DNA from: JBAXTE01 sp964653595
GTDB taxonomy: Bacteria > Bacteroidota > Bacteroidia > Bacteroidales > WCHB1-69
Direction of reading: 5' to 3'
Assembly (NCBI GenBank): GCA_964653595.1
Contig: CAZZHH010000003.1
Coordinates: 1-64,000, forward strand
Length of the DNA: 64,000 nt
Shown: positions 1-9,566 of the stretch, one piece after another
Layout of the letters: the number at the start of each line of letters is the position of its first letter
Numbering within the stretch: the stretch's first letter is position 1
The notes under the pieces: generated by a model
Database searches by the model: none
What the model saw: the letters and a program-made list of their open reading frames with translations, nothing else
Told to the model about the DNA's origin: nothing
Made by a program: the position numbers and the translations under genes

Positions 1-1143
1 ATTTCCAAAAACAACCGATTCGATAAATGGTTCTACATGACAGTGACATGTAACTTCTTTAATATTAAAGCACCTATAGAAAGGGTTATGACCGATAGAT
101 ATAATGTTCTTTGGCAAGATGATATGTGTTAGATTTTTACAATTATTAAAAGCATAGCTTCCGACCTCGTCAACATCGTGAATATCTACTGATCTCAAAC
201 TATCGCAGTTTCTAAAAGCACACGGACCGATTACTTTCATTTTTTTTGGAAACACCACAGACTTTAATAATTTACAGTGTTGAAAAGCATATCCACCTAA
301 AAACTTGACGGAATCTGGAATAATGATAGATGTTAAACTTTCGCAACTACAAAATGCCTGATCATTAATTTTGAACAACTCGCTTTTTTCCAAAAATAAA
401 ACCGACGTTAATGATTTACAATCGTAAAACGCATATTCACCAATGGTACAAACGTGTGTCGGGATAGTTATTGATTTTAATTCGCGGCATGATCCGAAAG
501 CACACCTTCCAATATCGACTAACCAAGAGTTTGGAGTTGCTGTTACGTTTTGAAGGCCTCTGCAATAGTGAAATGCGCCCTCACATATTGCCGACAACGA
601 ATCGGGGAGTGTAACAGATTTCAACATATTACATCCGTAAAAACAGTTTTTGTTTATTATTTTCAACGTATTTGGCAAAGCGATGCTTTTCAAATTTATA
701 CAACTTGTAAAACACTCTTCTTTCAGTTCCTCAAGCGCATCGGGGAGTTTTACGTATGTCAATCTGGTACAGTAATAAAACACACGCTTGTGAATATTTT
801 TAATTGTGTTTGGAATACAAACGGATCGCAAAGAACCACACCATTGAAACGCCCCTTGACACATCGTTTTCAGAGACGTCGGTATGTTTATACATTCCAA
901 ATTATGGCATCCTTGAAAGGCGCGTGATTTGATTTGCGTAATTGTATTCGGCAGAATGATCGACTTTGCATTTACGTGAGAAAATGCTTCTGTACCGATA
1001 TGCGTTACATCATAACGCTTACCGTTATACATTACAGTTTCTGGCACAATGACGTAAGTATCTTCTTTTGTCAAATAATGATAAACACTCACCTGTGATT
1101 CATTTATTGTTTTGTACTCTATGTTTTCAATTGTAAAATTCAC
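1..1143 (-). CDS. BspA-like leucine-rich repeat protein, C-terminus outside window
   Basis: The frame is open to the left window edge for 381 codons. It starts at a GTG that overlaps the TGA stop of the upstream gene (GTGA), the same coupling seen at 6070-6073. After a roughly 45-residue N-terminal segment it is a run of about 13 LRR_5 (BspA/TpLRR) repeats with the pattern L..I..P..V..I...AF..C. Such repeats form a solenoid used for binding other proteins or surfaces; the ligand cannot be read from sequence. It is translationally coupled to a second LRR gene of the same design. Confidence 0.85.
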   Translation of the reverse strand, partial: MNFTIENIEYKTINESQVSVYHYLTKEDTYVIVPETVMYNGKRYDVTHIGTEAFSHVNAKSIILPNTITQIKSRAFQGCHNLECINIPTSLKTMCQGAFQWCGSLRSVCIPNTIKNIHKRVFYYCTRLTYVKLPDALEELKEECFTSCINLKSIALPNTLKIINKNCFYGCNMLKSVTLPDSLSAICEGAFHYCRGLQNVTATPNSWLVDIGRCAFGSCRELKSITIPTHVCTIGEYAFYDCKSLTSVLFLEKSELFKINDQAFCSCESLTSIIIPDSVKFLGGYAFQHCKLLKSVVFPKKMKVIGPCAFRNCDSLRSVDIHDVDEVGSYAFNNCKNLTHIILPKNIISIGHNPFYRCFNIKEVTCHCHVEPFIESVVFGN

Positions 1144-2246
1144 AATGTGACATATCTCTCATTGTCAAAATAAAGCTTGACGCTCAGTTTTTTCTTACTG
1201 TCTCGCCTAATGCCCTCTATTAAACTGTAAGCATTTTTCATTTCTTCCTTGACGGTCATATATTGTAAGCGCACACACATTGAAAAAGTGTTTTGATCAA
1301 TATTTATACCCCAATCTTTATCCAAACATTTAGGTGGGAACATTGGAAATACGACAGACTCAAGGTTGTTACAGTGGAAAAAAGCACGCTGTTTGATTGT
1401 TATATTGTTGACTACAGAAAGGTTCAAATTTTTTAAATTCTTGCAGTTGGAAAAAGCGTAACACTCAACAGCATTTAACCCTCGATGGAGTTTCAGTTCA
1501 ATAATATTATCACAATCCGTAAAAGCTGATTCGCCTATTGTCTTCAGTGTTTCTGGAAATGCCGACAGTTTTAACGACCTACATCTGGCAAACGCAAAAT
1601 CACCAATGCTTTTTAAACGGTTTGAGAATTTAATGTTTTGTAAATTCCAGCAACCGTCAAACATACGCTTATTTATGTCACGCATCATTGATGGCAGGTC
1701 TATTGCGGTAAGGCGATAGCAATCTATAAATAATCCATTACCGACATCATACAACATGTCTGGAAGGGTGATAGAAACAAGGTTACCACAAAAAGCGAAC
1801 GCACAGTCACCAATTTGATAAACCGTATCTGGAACTTCCATGCGTTCAATTTTGCATTGTTGAAAAGCACAGTTCCCTATAATTTCGAGAGCGCTTGGCA
1901 ACTTGATATCTGTTAAGTTTCTACAACCGCTGAACGTTCCGTTTTCTATAACTTTGATACCTTCTGGAATGTCAATGGATGTCAAGTTATAGCAGTCTTC
2001 AAATGCATGGTGCTGAATACTTACTAAACAAGGCGGCAATGTAATTTCTTTAATTTTTTTGCGAGCAAAAGCATTTGGCAAAATTTGTGTCACAGAAAGT
2101 GTTAATCCAAATCCCTCGATTTTTTCTGGAATGCAGATTTTTCTTGGACGTGCAAATTCGTCCGTGCTGTATACACCTACGGAGAATTTGTTTAACAATT
2201 TATAAAACATACCGTCTTGGTAGATTACAGGGGCGTCATCGTGCAT
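1140..2246 (-). CDS. BspA-like leucine-rich repeat protein (368 aa)
   Basis: About twelve LRR_5 repeats of 22-24 residues follow an N-terminal 50-residue cap. Repeat signatures such as AFEDC, TFSGC, AFQQC, AFAFC and MFDGC are easy to see. No signal peptide or membrane segment is present, so it may act inside the cell or in the virion. Its start overlaps the stop of the upstream 155-aa gene (TAATG), and its own stop overlaps the next LRR gene, so the three form one translational unit. The family call is firm; the target is unknown. Confidence 0.9.
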   Translation of the reverse strand: MHDDAPVIYQDGMFYKLLNKFSVGVYSTDEFARPRKICIPEKIEGFGLTLSVTQILPNAFARKKIKEITLPPCLVSIQHHAFEDCYNLTSIDIPEGIKVIENGTFSGCRNLTDIKLPSALEIIGNCAFQQCKIERMEVPDTVYQIGDCAFAFCGNLVSITLPDMLYDVGNGLFIDCYRLTAIDLPSMMRDINKRMFDGCWNLQNIKFSNRLKSIGDFAFARCRSLKLSAFPETLKTIGESAFTDCDNIIELKLHRGLNAVECYAFSNCKNLKNLNLSVVNNITIKQRAFFHCNNLESVVFPMFPPKCLDKDWGINIDQNTFSMCVRLQYMTVKEEMKNAYSLIEGIRRDSKKKLSVKLYFDNERYVTL

Positions 2247-2713
2247 TAAGATACCTTCTTTAACAGTGGTTCCATGTGATCTAACATTACTTCGCCCCAG
2301 TCTTCGTCAACACAATATTCTTTGATTTGTTCAATTTTCTGACTGGCGTCAACACCTTGTTCCATGTCTAAAACGACAAGGTTATACAGGTACTTGGCAA
2401 TGGTGTTTTTGCCTCCAGAAATCAATCTTTCAAACGTTGTAGGAAGCTCGATAATATTGCCCTGCCAATCAAGTATTGTGTGGTGCTCTTCATGTTCTGG
2501 CTTTAACTCTATGTTCTTATCAAGTTCCGCTTTTTCTTCGCAAAGAAGTTCTTCCAATTTAAAAATTAATTGTTGAACATTTAATTTTATATTTTGGTTA
2601 TAAGCGTAAATCATCCCGTTCAAAGAGTTCGGGTCTGGCTTGATCACACATTTCGATACGTCGGGAGGAACATCTGTTTTGATGTATATAAGATCCCCAA
2701 ATTTTCTGTTCAT
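2246..2713 (-). CDS. hypothetical protein (155 aa)
   Basis: I do not recognise this protein. It is acidic, with a charged, probably helical middle (residues 45-75). The start ATG has the SD GAAAGG 10 nt upstream and a promoter of the recurrent class at 2744-2770. It is the first gene of a unit with two LRR genes. Confidence 0.7.
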   Translation of the reverse strand: MNRKFGDLIYIKTDVPPDVSKCVIKPDPNSLNGMIYAYNQNIKLNVQQLIFKLEELLCEEKAELDKNIELKPEHEEHHTILDWQGNIIELPTTFERLISGGKNTIAKYLYNLVVLDMEQGVDASQKIEQIKEYCVDEDWGEVMLDHMEPLLKKVS

Positions 2714-2743
2714 TATGTTTATTTTCCTTTCAGTTATTGTGTT

Positions 2744-2770
2744 AACTACAATGAACGACGATTTTTATTC
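2744..2770 (-). promoter_or_regulatory. promoter, GAATAAA-N13-TGTATTA class
   Basis: Boxes GAATAAA and TGTAGTT are 13 nt apart on the minus strand. It reads into the gene starting at 2713. Confidence 0.7.
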
Positions 2771-2811
2771 ATCTGCAACGGTTTTAAATATTGTTGGCTC
2801 TTTTATGGTTA

Positions 2812-3840
2812 TTAATTTTCGAATTCGATTAGCATGAAATCTTGTTTGATTTCTTTAATACAATAGGTCAATTCAATCGCACCTTTACGTAAGGTAAGAT
2901 ATTTCTTTTCGTAGTCTTCTGGCCAATCTTTGGGTATATATTTTGAAGAACATTTGACACAATCATTTTCAATGTAAATATTTTGTGTTGTATTGTCTCG
3001 TCTTATAAAGACTTCATTTTTTGAAATTGTTAAAGCGTAGTTCTCCCCGCCGTATTTATACGCACTGTGCATATCACCTGTAATGATGCCATCACTTAAA
3101 GCTTTTTCAATAGCCTTATCAAGTTTACTGTTACCAAATTTATTCTTTTCGATCTTTTCGAAAATATACTTAGCGGCATGTTCACTTATTATATTGGAAT
3201 CGATGCCATCCTGTATAGGTACTGTAATAACTTTGCCGCAGGCGTTTTCGTCGTAAACAAGGTTTACATAGTCCATCATCCAGGTGCGTTTGGTCCTTGC
3301 GAGCGTCCAGAGATATTCCAAAGTCATATCTGAGTTATACCATATGCGATTTTCATCAAACGTGAGTTCATAACCACTAATCTTGGTTATGTTTTCTTTT
3401 AAACAAATAGCAAGAGGTACGCTTTTATCATTTACATTTTCAAAAACACGGAACATAAATCTTCTGTCCCAACGAAGCGATCCGAGAGCACTAATATTTG
3501 TTTTACCATCTTCGAGTGGAATTAATATGTTTAATTTTTCATTTGTGCCAGATAAGTATTCACGAAGTTCTTCCCAGTCGTTAAAAACATAGACACCTAA
3601 CTCGTTTAATCAGTATTCTCCCTTGGTTGCATCGATATCTTTATTCATGTTGAAACCGTGTTGAATAAAACAAGCTAAACCCGACAATATTTGATGTGTG
3701 AGTCTAGAGGTACCCTCTACGACGAAATTTTTGTTATCTTCGTAAATGTATTCGTCACATTCGACATGTATTCCAGAACAATAAAGGCCATACCTTTGAA
3801 GCTCGACAAGGTTATTTGATATAACATCAATTGCGTTCAT
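2812..3840 (-). pseudogene. family A protein interrupted by an in-frame TGA (or read through)
   Basis: ATG at 3840 opens 76 codons that match the N-terminus of the neighbour 3843-4865 (MNAI.VI...L..L..YG). A TGA at 3610-3612 then stops translation, but the same frame continues for another 265 codons that match the rest of the paralog. In the alignment the TGA falls where the paralog has Trp (YWAENIG versus Y-stop-LNELG). Without readthrough, the downstream part from about 3456 could only be made from an internal start. It may be a nonsense-mutated gene or a recoded one. Function unknown. Confidence 0.75.
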
Positions 3841-3842
3841 TA

Positions 3843-4865
3843 TTAACTTTCAAATTCAATTTTAATTTTTGTCGAATCGGCATTCTGAATATTGTACAAA
3901 ATATCAATGGCATTTTTTCTTATGCAAAGGAGTTTTTCTTTCCTTTCAGCGAAATCATCTATCAACGCATCTTTCTCAAACTCGATGACATAAAGTTGTT
4001 TACCTTCAATAACAAAAATGTTGCTTTCGGAAACAATCATGACGTTATCAACGCCCAAGTCCTTCATTTCACAATCTCTAATGAATATGTCGTCTTTTTT
4101 TATAGCGGACTTGATTTTTTTATCAAGAGGTGTATCACCAAGTTTGTCTTCTGTAATTTTTTCGAACAGAAGATGCGCGGCCAACCTATTGATTTCGTTT
4201 GATCTGATAGTGTCTTTTTTTCTATGGTTTACACGAGTTCCTTTCAGACCTTTCTTATAAATCAGGTTGACGTATTCCATTGTTTTGTTGTCATTTGTAT
4301 ACTCGATCATCTTAAGCTTTTCGAACGTATCTCTTATGGCTATACCGATTTTATCATTATCGAAGATCATGTCATAATTCATGAGGTGACCGATCGGCTC
4401 TTCAAAACAAATAATGTGAACCATTACCTGCTGACCTTCGTGTTCCATGTTAACTAACCTGAAAGTAAACTTTTCGTTCCAGCGTAATTTCCCGATAGCG
4501 TTTGTCACTTCTTCGTTTTTGTCCATGGGAATCAATATATTAAGCTTCTTGTTTGTATTTGACAATAAGTCAAGCAGGTCACCAAGGTTAAAAATGCTAT
4601 AAATGTAAATGCCAATATTTTCCGCCCAATATGGTTTCGGGTTTTGAACAAGCAGTGCTTGGCTCATCCAAACGAGATGATCGCTTGTTAATTTGAAAAT
4701 CATACTTTTAAGGAGGTGGTTTTCCAAGATTGGTACATATTCTTTTACAAGTGCATCATTGTCTTCATAAAAATCTCCATCATTTTCAATTTTCATTTTG
4801 ACACAATGAATCCCGTATGATTCAAGTTTTTTTAACTTGTCGTTAATTACTTCAATGGCGTTCAT
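3843..4865 (-). CDS. family A hypothetical protein (340 aa)
   Basis: This is the intact member of a two-gene family with 2812-3840. Visible shared blocks are the N-terminal MNAI.VI start, a central KLNILIP segment, EYVNL(I/V)Y near residue 195, and a C-terminal LRK.AI.ILY.I motif. No known catalytic motif or membrane segment is seen. The start has SD AAAGG and a promoter at 4900-4926. Confidence 0.75.
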   Translation of the reverse strand: MNAIEVINDKLKKLESYGIHCVKMKIENDGDFYEDNDALVKEYVPILENHLLKSMIFKLTSDHLVWMSQALLVQNPKPYWAENIGIYIYSIFNLGDLLDLLSNTNKKLNILIPMDKNEEVTNAIGKLRWNEKFTFRLVNMEHEGQQVMVHIICFEEPIGHLMNYDMIFDNDKIGIAIRDTFEKLKMIEYTNDNKTMEYVNLIYKKGLKGTRVNHRKKDTIRSNEINRLAAHLLFEKITEDKLGDTPLDKKIKSAIKKDDIFIRDCEMKDLGVDNVMIVSESNIFVIEGKQLYVIEFEKDALIDDFAERKEKLLCIRKNAIDILYNIQNADSTKIKIEFES

Positions 4866-4899
4866 GTTTTTTAGCCTTTCTATTTTAAGATGCGGAGGT

Positions 4900-4926
4900 A
4901 TTTACAATTTCACTTACATTTTATTC
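4900..4926 (-). promoter_or_regulatory. promoter, GAATAAA-N13-TGTATTA class
   Basis: Boxes GAATAAA and TGTAAAT with a 13-nt spacer on the minus strand, upstream of the gene starting at 4865. Confidence 0.65.
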
Positions 4927-4941
4927 ATTTATTTGTTATCT

Positions 4942-5202
4942 TTACTGAATAAAGTTTCCGTAAACATCTTTGCTGGTTTCGCGTTTCGTCATGTCTTCCC
5001 AAAACGCATGGTAAATTGTATTCTTGACAAAAAGATGCAGTATACAGTCAATTTCTTTAACGATAAACTGCATAAGCGTTCTGTTTAAATCTTTATAGGT
5101 CGAAGCTTTTTCGTCACAGACGTTGGAAATATCAACGATAACGCCCAATTCGTTTTCAAACCATAACTTCTTATCGTATCCGTTAAACTTATAGAACTCC
5201 AC
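4942..5202 (-). CDS. hypothetical protein (86 aa), probably a truncated copy
   Basis: It starts at a GTG without a convincing SD. Coding-like sequence continues about nine codons upstream to a TAA. Its first 35 residues resemble residues 25-60 of the 269-aa protein at 5264-6073. I read it as an N-terminally truncated relative; it may not be translated. Confidence 0.45.
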   Translation of the reverse strand: MEFYKFNGYDKKLWFENELGVIVDISNVCDEKASTYKDLNRTLMQFIVKEIDCILHLFVKNTIYHAFWEDMTKRETSKDVYGNFIQ

Positions 5203-5263
5203 AAGAATTCTGTTTAAATTATATTAAAGTGCGTGGTGAGGTGATCCAACTAACGGAACTTCC

Positions 5264-6073
5264 TTAAACGGATGGTGGAGCGCTTGTTTGTACTGGATTA
5301 ATGTTTGCTTCAACGATAATCTCCATCTTATTCCCGCTTATTGAAACAATCTTATAGAATATTGTTAAACCTCTTACGTCAAGTTCTACAACCTTATCGG
5401 TTACAGCGTGTCCCATTTCAACGTGAATAATATTCTTACAGTTCATAAATGAGTCTGTTATGTAGATACAATCGTTATTGTTCAGCTCTGGCAGTTTTTC
5501 GATCAGTGTATCAAAAACCCTAACCCTTCGACAGAGCGGACCTTTATCTGGAAGGATGGCGCTTATAAAGATTTCCTTGACGACATATTGGTGCAACTGA
5601 TCTTCCATGGGCAGTATGGTGTTTTTGTTGCTCCCTCTGTCAAATGTGTACATGTTTAGGTTAAACATATACCTTCCGATACGCATGCGCTTTTTTGTTC
5701 CACACCATTCGTCATACTTTATAAGGTTTAAAATACAATTTTGAACACTGCGGTATGTCTCTGGCGATTTATTGACATACTCTTGATAGTAATCTTCCAG
5801 TTTAAATTTGTAGTAGGTAGTACAATCGTCTATAGCATATTCAACCAATGGTTTCTCCTGCTTTTTTACCATATGAAAATGCTTTGCGATAGGGTCAACC
5901 AGTATGCCGAACACATCTTCTACCCATCTTCTACGACGTTCATCGCAGGTGCAGTAATACTTAATCACCATTTCGTTTAAAAGGCGAACTATGAATGTTT
6001 CAATGTTTACGTCTTCATAAAATCCATTTACATAACCGTCTGGATTTTGTATCTTTTCTACTTTTTTAATCAC
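5264..6073 (-). CDS. hypothetical protein (269 aa)
   Basis: GTG start overlaps the TGA of the upstream gene (GTGA). The C-terminal 60 residues share a pattern (LD.RG....Y.I.......N) with the end of the 216-aa neighbour at 6070-6720, so the two are probably related. The tail is Pro/Ala rich. No recognised domain. Confidence 0.7.
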   Translation of the reverse strand: MIKKVEKIQNPDGYVNGFYEDVNIETFIVRLLNEMVIKYYCTCDERRRRWVEDVFGILVDPIAKHFHMVKKQEKPLVEYAIDDCTTYYKFKLEDYYQEYVNKSPETYRSVQNCILNLIKYDEWCGTKKRMRIGRYMFNLNMYTFDRGSNKNTILPMEDQLHQYVVKEIFISAILPDKGPLCRRVRVFDTLIEKLPELNNNDCIYITDSFMNCKNIIHVEMGHAVTDKVVELDVRGLTIFYKIVSISGNKMEIIVEANINPVQTSAPPSV

Positions 6074-6720
6074 CTTTCAAGCTCCAAGTTAATGGTAATT
6101 TCGTTTGGTTTCACTTCGAGGATTTCATAGTTGTATTTCCAGCCTCTTGTATCAAGTCGAATCAGTTGATCTTCTGGCAGGATATCCGTTGCGATATAAA
6201 CAATATTATCACCAATCGTATTTCTATTGGTCATCCAGATAATATCATTTTCTTTCTCCTCGACATTGACGTTATCCCAATTGCATGTTTGCATACATTT
6301 AAGATTTGGGAACATGTTGGTGTCCCAAACGAGTTCGGGCCAGATACGATTACAAAACAATCGCTCCATAATTCCGTATCCAATCGGATTAGTATACATA
6401 TGAACAGGATCTTCAATCGTTGCATAAATCGGACTATGAAGCGTGACGGCGTGTGTTGTTCCACACACTCCTTTTTTGGATTTGATAAGTCCACAATACG
6501 GCGACAGTTCGGTAGCCGAATCTGTTCTTTCTTCCCAAAACATTTTATACAATTGCTGACTTGTACATTCTTTTTTGGTGCGGCGCACCATTGAATAGAT
6601 ACGATCTGCGTTGACGTGTATCCAACTTTGTTGTCTTGGATCACCGAATTCGCTGAATACAGTAACATTTCTAATTGTTTCTACCAGATAGTTTTCTTTA
6701 TTATATTTTTGCATAATCAC
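6070..6720 (-). CDS. hypothetical protein (216 aa)
   Basis: The first two ATGs (MIM) lie six nucleotides apart; either may be used. The C-terminal pattern NIVYIATDILPEDQ...LDTRG..YNYEILEV matches the C-terminus of the next gene. Six bases separate it from the upstream family B gene, so it belongs to an operon running from about 9092. Function unknown. Confidence 0.7.
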   Translation of the reverse strand: MIMQKYNKENYLVETIRNVTVFSEFGDPRQQSWIHVNADRIYSMVRRTKKECTSQQLYKMFWEERTDSATELSPYCGLIKSKKGVCGTTHAVTLHSPIYATIEDPVHMYTNPIGYGIMERLFCNRIWPELVWDTNMFPNLKCMQTCNWDNVNVEEKENDIIWMTNRNTIGDNIVYIATDILPEDQLIRLDTRGWKYNYEILEVKPNEITINLELER

Positions 6721-6726
6721 TCGTCT

Positions 6727-7263
6727 TTATATTGTACGGTACATATCTAACGAAAAACATAACTTTCCATCATCATCTATGGATGGTATCAGATCGTAAA
6801 AGAAAAGGGGTTTTGAAAATTTCTTTCCGCAAATAATGTGTATGTTCAAATCTCTTTTTGGATAATAAAATGATATTGTACATTTTACGGCATCCTCATC
6901 GCATGATTTATTTAACTTAATGTCGCCACTCGGAAGCAATAGATATGTATCTTTGTCGGCAAAAACACGTTCGGCTGTATACGACATGAGTTCGATATTT
7001 GCCTGTCTGTAAAACGTTTCGACGATACAGTCCGTGCTTTCTTTGTTTGTATCGGCGCCATAGTCGAGATAAATTTTTTCAATAAATTCCGCATCGCGAC
7101 GCGAGTTGGCATTGTATTCAGAAATATCTTCAAATTTAATCTGCTTTACATATTGCGAGTTGAATTTGGAAACGATTTCTTTGCATAGCCAATTCAGCGA
7201 ATCATTGTATTCGTTTGTTTCACATGTGCGATTAGTAACGATGTGTGTTATATCAAAAGACAT
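6727..7263 (-). CDS. family B hypothetical protein (178 aa)
   Basis: The N-terminal 60 residues carry the family B signature: EYN.SL..LCK.IV..FN..YV..I...DI. The same block opens the proteins at 7271-8650 and 8637-9092 and recurs at 19667-20020 and in the C-terminal half of 20601-21383. The rest is unique. No enzyme motif seen. Confidence 0.75.
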   Translation of the reverse strand: MSFDITHIVTNRTCETNEYNDSLNWLCKEIVSKFNSQYVKQIKFEDISEYNANSRRDAEFIEKIYLDYGADTNKESTDCIVETFYRQANIELMSYTAERVFADKDTYLLLPSGDIKLNKSCDEDAVKCTISFYYPKRDLNIHIICGKKFSKPLFFYDLIPSIDDDGKLCFSLDMYRTI

Positions 7264-7270
7264 TAGTCTT

Positions 7271-8650
7271 CTATCCTTTCTTTAAAACTGGCGCACATTT
7301 GCCCGAAAACAGTTCCAATATTTCTTGTGCGACTTCATGCGAGTCGATCATTGTTTCGATTAGAGTCAAAGTTTGTTCCAATAGCGTTTTTCTATTACTG
7401 TCGTGAATAGACTTCAATTCTTTTTTAACGGCCTTGCCAGTGCCAACAATCGCTTGTTTTGTACTGTCAAGTTGTTCACTTATCATTTTAACGGATTGCG
7501 TTTTCTCTTCAAGTGCGATTTTAACTCTCTCAAGGTCTTTTTGTGCATCTTTCAATTTTTCTTTCGCATTTCTCAATTCAGCAAATCCGTCATTAAAAGA
7601 TTTCATTAATGAAGCCATGATGTCTTCATATTCTGTGAGTTTTTTATCTTCGTTCATGTTATTTCCTTCTGTAATTTTTTCTGTCGTAAAAAGCATAAAA
7701 CAGTTTTGTCCATTATATTCGTGAAGGCACTGACCCAAATATCCTGTTTTAAAATTATATTCTAAGATATACAACTTGCCGCCAGTTGGGCAAATACATC
7801 TAATGGCTTTTATATTTGGGTCATAAGCATAAACCATAGATCCATTAACAAGCATACTTCGTAAATCTTTATCATTAACAAGTTTCGCAATTTTTAAATT
7901 ATATATTTTAAGTTCTTTGTTGATTTCGTTTTCGCTGTAGGCTTTGTTATAAATTGGTATTTTGATGCTGTATTTTGCCTTAAAGAACCAATAACAATCT
8001 TGGTTTTCTTTGTCGTAATCTTTGAGGTTTTTATAAGAATCAGAGTTTTCTTTTTTTTCAATAGGCGCGAGTTGGAAGTCGGTAAAATGATAAAGTCTTT
8101 TTACAACGCCCGTACGTCGATCATAAACGTATGTGTGATCGTACCAATCAAGTCTTTCACGAGCCATTTCTTTTGCTTTTTCAATGGGGATATATTCACT
8201 GAATTCAAGAGAATGTTTTTTCAGCACGTCATTGATTTTGCGTTTATAAAATTCTTCATATTTTTCCAATATATAATCGTCGTTTTCCAGATCATAAATG
8301 ACTCTACCCATAAATGTAAAATGTTCATCATTTGTAAAGGGTTGTCTTTCTTCCCCATATAGCAAAACGGCTTCATTTAACATATAATCAGCATTAACCT
8401 TTTTATATATAAAGTAAACATCGCCGATTTCTTTCTTGTAATGAAAACGAATTTGTTCATGTTGTGTATGATCAAAACTTCTGATATCGAAATCAATGAA
8501 TTTAATAACATCGTTTATGTGAATGCTTTCTACATATTTTTTGTTAAAATTATAAACAATGTTTTTGCCTAATTTGCTGAGCGACTTATTGTATTCCCGA
8601 CTTCCAGGCTTGCAACTTAAAATTATATTTGTAATATTAAAACATGTCAT
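7271..8650 (-). CDS. family B protein with C-terminal coiled coil (459 aa)
   Basis: Residues 1-60 are the family B N-terminal block. Residues 60-320 are unique and rich in Tyr and Lys. Residues 330-430 form a long predicted coiled coil with heptads of Leu and many Lys/Glu. This is by far the longest family member, so the coiled coil may be a fusion with a family D-like partner from the same operon. The start overlaps the upstream gene by 14 nt. Confidence 0.75.
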   Translation of the reverse strand: MTCFNITNIILSCKPGSREYNKSLSKLGKNIVYNFNKKYVESIHINDVIKFIDFDIRSFDHTQHEQIRFHYKKEIGDVYFIYKKVNADYMLNEAVLLYGEERQPFTNDEHFTFMGRVIYDLENDDYILEKYEEFYKRKINDVLKKHSLEFSEYIPIEKAKEMARERLDWYDHTYVYDRRTGVVKRLYHFTDFQLAPIEKKENSDSYKNLKDYDKENQDCYWFFKAKYSIKIPIYNKAYSENEINKELKIYNLKIAKLVNDKDLRSMLVNGSMVYAYDPNIKAIRCICPTGGKLYILEYNFKTGYLGQCLHEYNGQNCFMLFTTEKITEGNNMNEDKKLTEYEDIMASLMKSFNDGFAELRNAKEKLKDAQKDLERVKIALEEKTQSVKMISEQLDSTKQAIVGTGKAVKKELKSIHDSNRKTLLEQTLTLIETMIDSHEVAQEILELFSGKCAPVLKKG

Positions 8651-9092
8651 CTTGAATTACCTCGTTGCAAACTGAAACTGAAATTTCTAAATCAGAAAAT
8701 TCATACTTATTATAACGTACCGTTCCTATCTCAATGGTAACGTCATCAAGCACATATCGTGTTCCAAGAACACAAAGATAATCTTTGTGTTCGCTGGGCC
8801 ATGAATATTGCGTCATATAATTCAAGCAAATATCGCCAATATCTTTCAGGTGATGAATGCGAGTGTTTAAATTATAGGTGCGCATACCCCATTCAGTTTC
8901 AGACGGCTCTTTGAGTTGGTCTTGGAACTCTTTGATGTCGGCATGTACAAACTTGATAATATCTTTTTTACAAATCTTTTTCTTATATTTTGAGTTTGTC
9001 GCATCGACAATTTTGTCACACAAATCGTTTAACAACTTGTGGTATTGATTATTCTGTCTGCAATGAAGAATATCGTGTAAATTAATAAACAT
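8637..9092 (-). CDS. family B hypothetical protein (151 aa)
   Basis: It carries the family B block (YHKLLNDLCDKIVDATNSKYKK) and the recurring IGDI(C/Y)L motif near residue 85, also seen at 19667-20020 and 20601-21383. First gene after the promoter at 9114-9140, with an AAAGG SD. Confidence 0.75.
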   Translation of the reverse strand: MFINLHDILHCRQNNQYHKLLNDLCDKIVDATNSKYKKKICKKDIIKFVHADIKEFQDQLKEPSETEWGMRTYNLNTRIHHLKDIGDICLNYMTQYSWPSEHKDYLCVLGTRYVLDDVTIEIGTVRYNKYEFSDLEISVSVCNEVIQDDMF

Positions 9093-9113
9093 TTTTTAAC
9101 CTTTCAGGGTGTG

Positions 9114-9140
9114 TAATACAGTTAATCTAAAAATTTATTC
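9114..9140 (-). promoter_or_regulatory. promoter, GAATAAA-N13-TGTATTA class
   Basis: Perfect boxes GAATAAA and TGTATTA, 13-nt spacer. The first box contains the TAA stop of the gene at 9135-9566. Confidence 0.8.
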
Positions 9141-9566
9141 AGTTCTTTTAAACGATCTTTTTACAGTCTCGCCAGTATCCCTGTTTGTCATAGTTATAAC
9201 TATATCATCACCAAACTCAGAATGCTTAAGTAGACAAAACATATCTGTTGCCGTGCATAAATCATCATTATCTGTCGCGCTTCGTTTTCCCATTGCACCA
9301 ACTTTAATGTGATAATCATAAGCAGGTCTTTTGTCGAATTTTCCAGTAATATAATTACCTTTTTTATTGATGCGGACATAACAATCCATAGCTTTGGCGA
9401 ATATGTTAAACAAGTTATGGATATTGCTGTCTTTGTCACATGTTACAGAAAATAAAAGTGACGACTCATCGTCTGGTTCGTTTATTTGTTGGCTTTTCTT
9501 CAAGGTGTCCATCTTAGTACACAGCACACGAAGTTCATCTTCTAGTTTATCAAGCTCTGTTTTCAT
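9135..9566 (-). CDS. family D protein: coiled coil plus small C-terminal domain (143 aa)
   Basis: Residues 1-25 are a short coiled coil (LDKLEDELRVL). The remaining 110 residues form a compact alpha/beta-looking domain starting LLFSVTCDK. Its start lies inside the end of the upstream gene at 9550-9954. Together with the two upstream genes it is a tandem family of coiled-coil proteins. I cannot name a function. Confidence 0.65.
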   Translation of the reverse strand: MKTELDKLEDELRVLCTKMDTLKKSQQINEPDDESSLLFSVTCDKDSNIHNLFNIFAKAMDCYVRINKKGNYITGKFDKRPAYDYHIKVGAMGKRSATDNDDLCTATDMFCLLKHSEFGDDIVITMTNRDTGETVKRSFKRTE

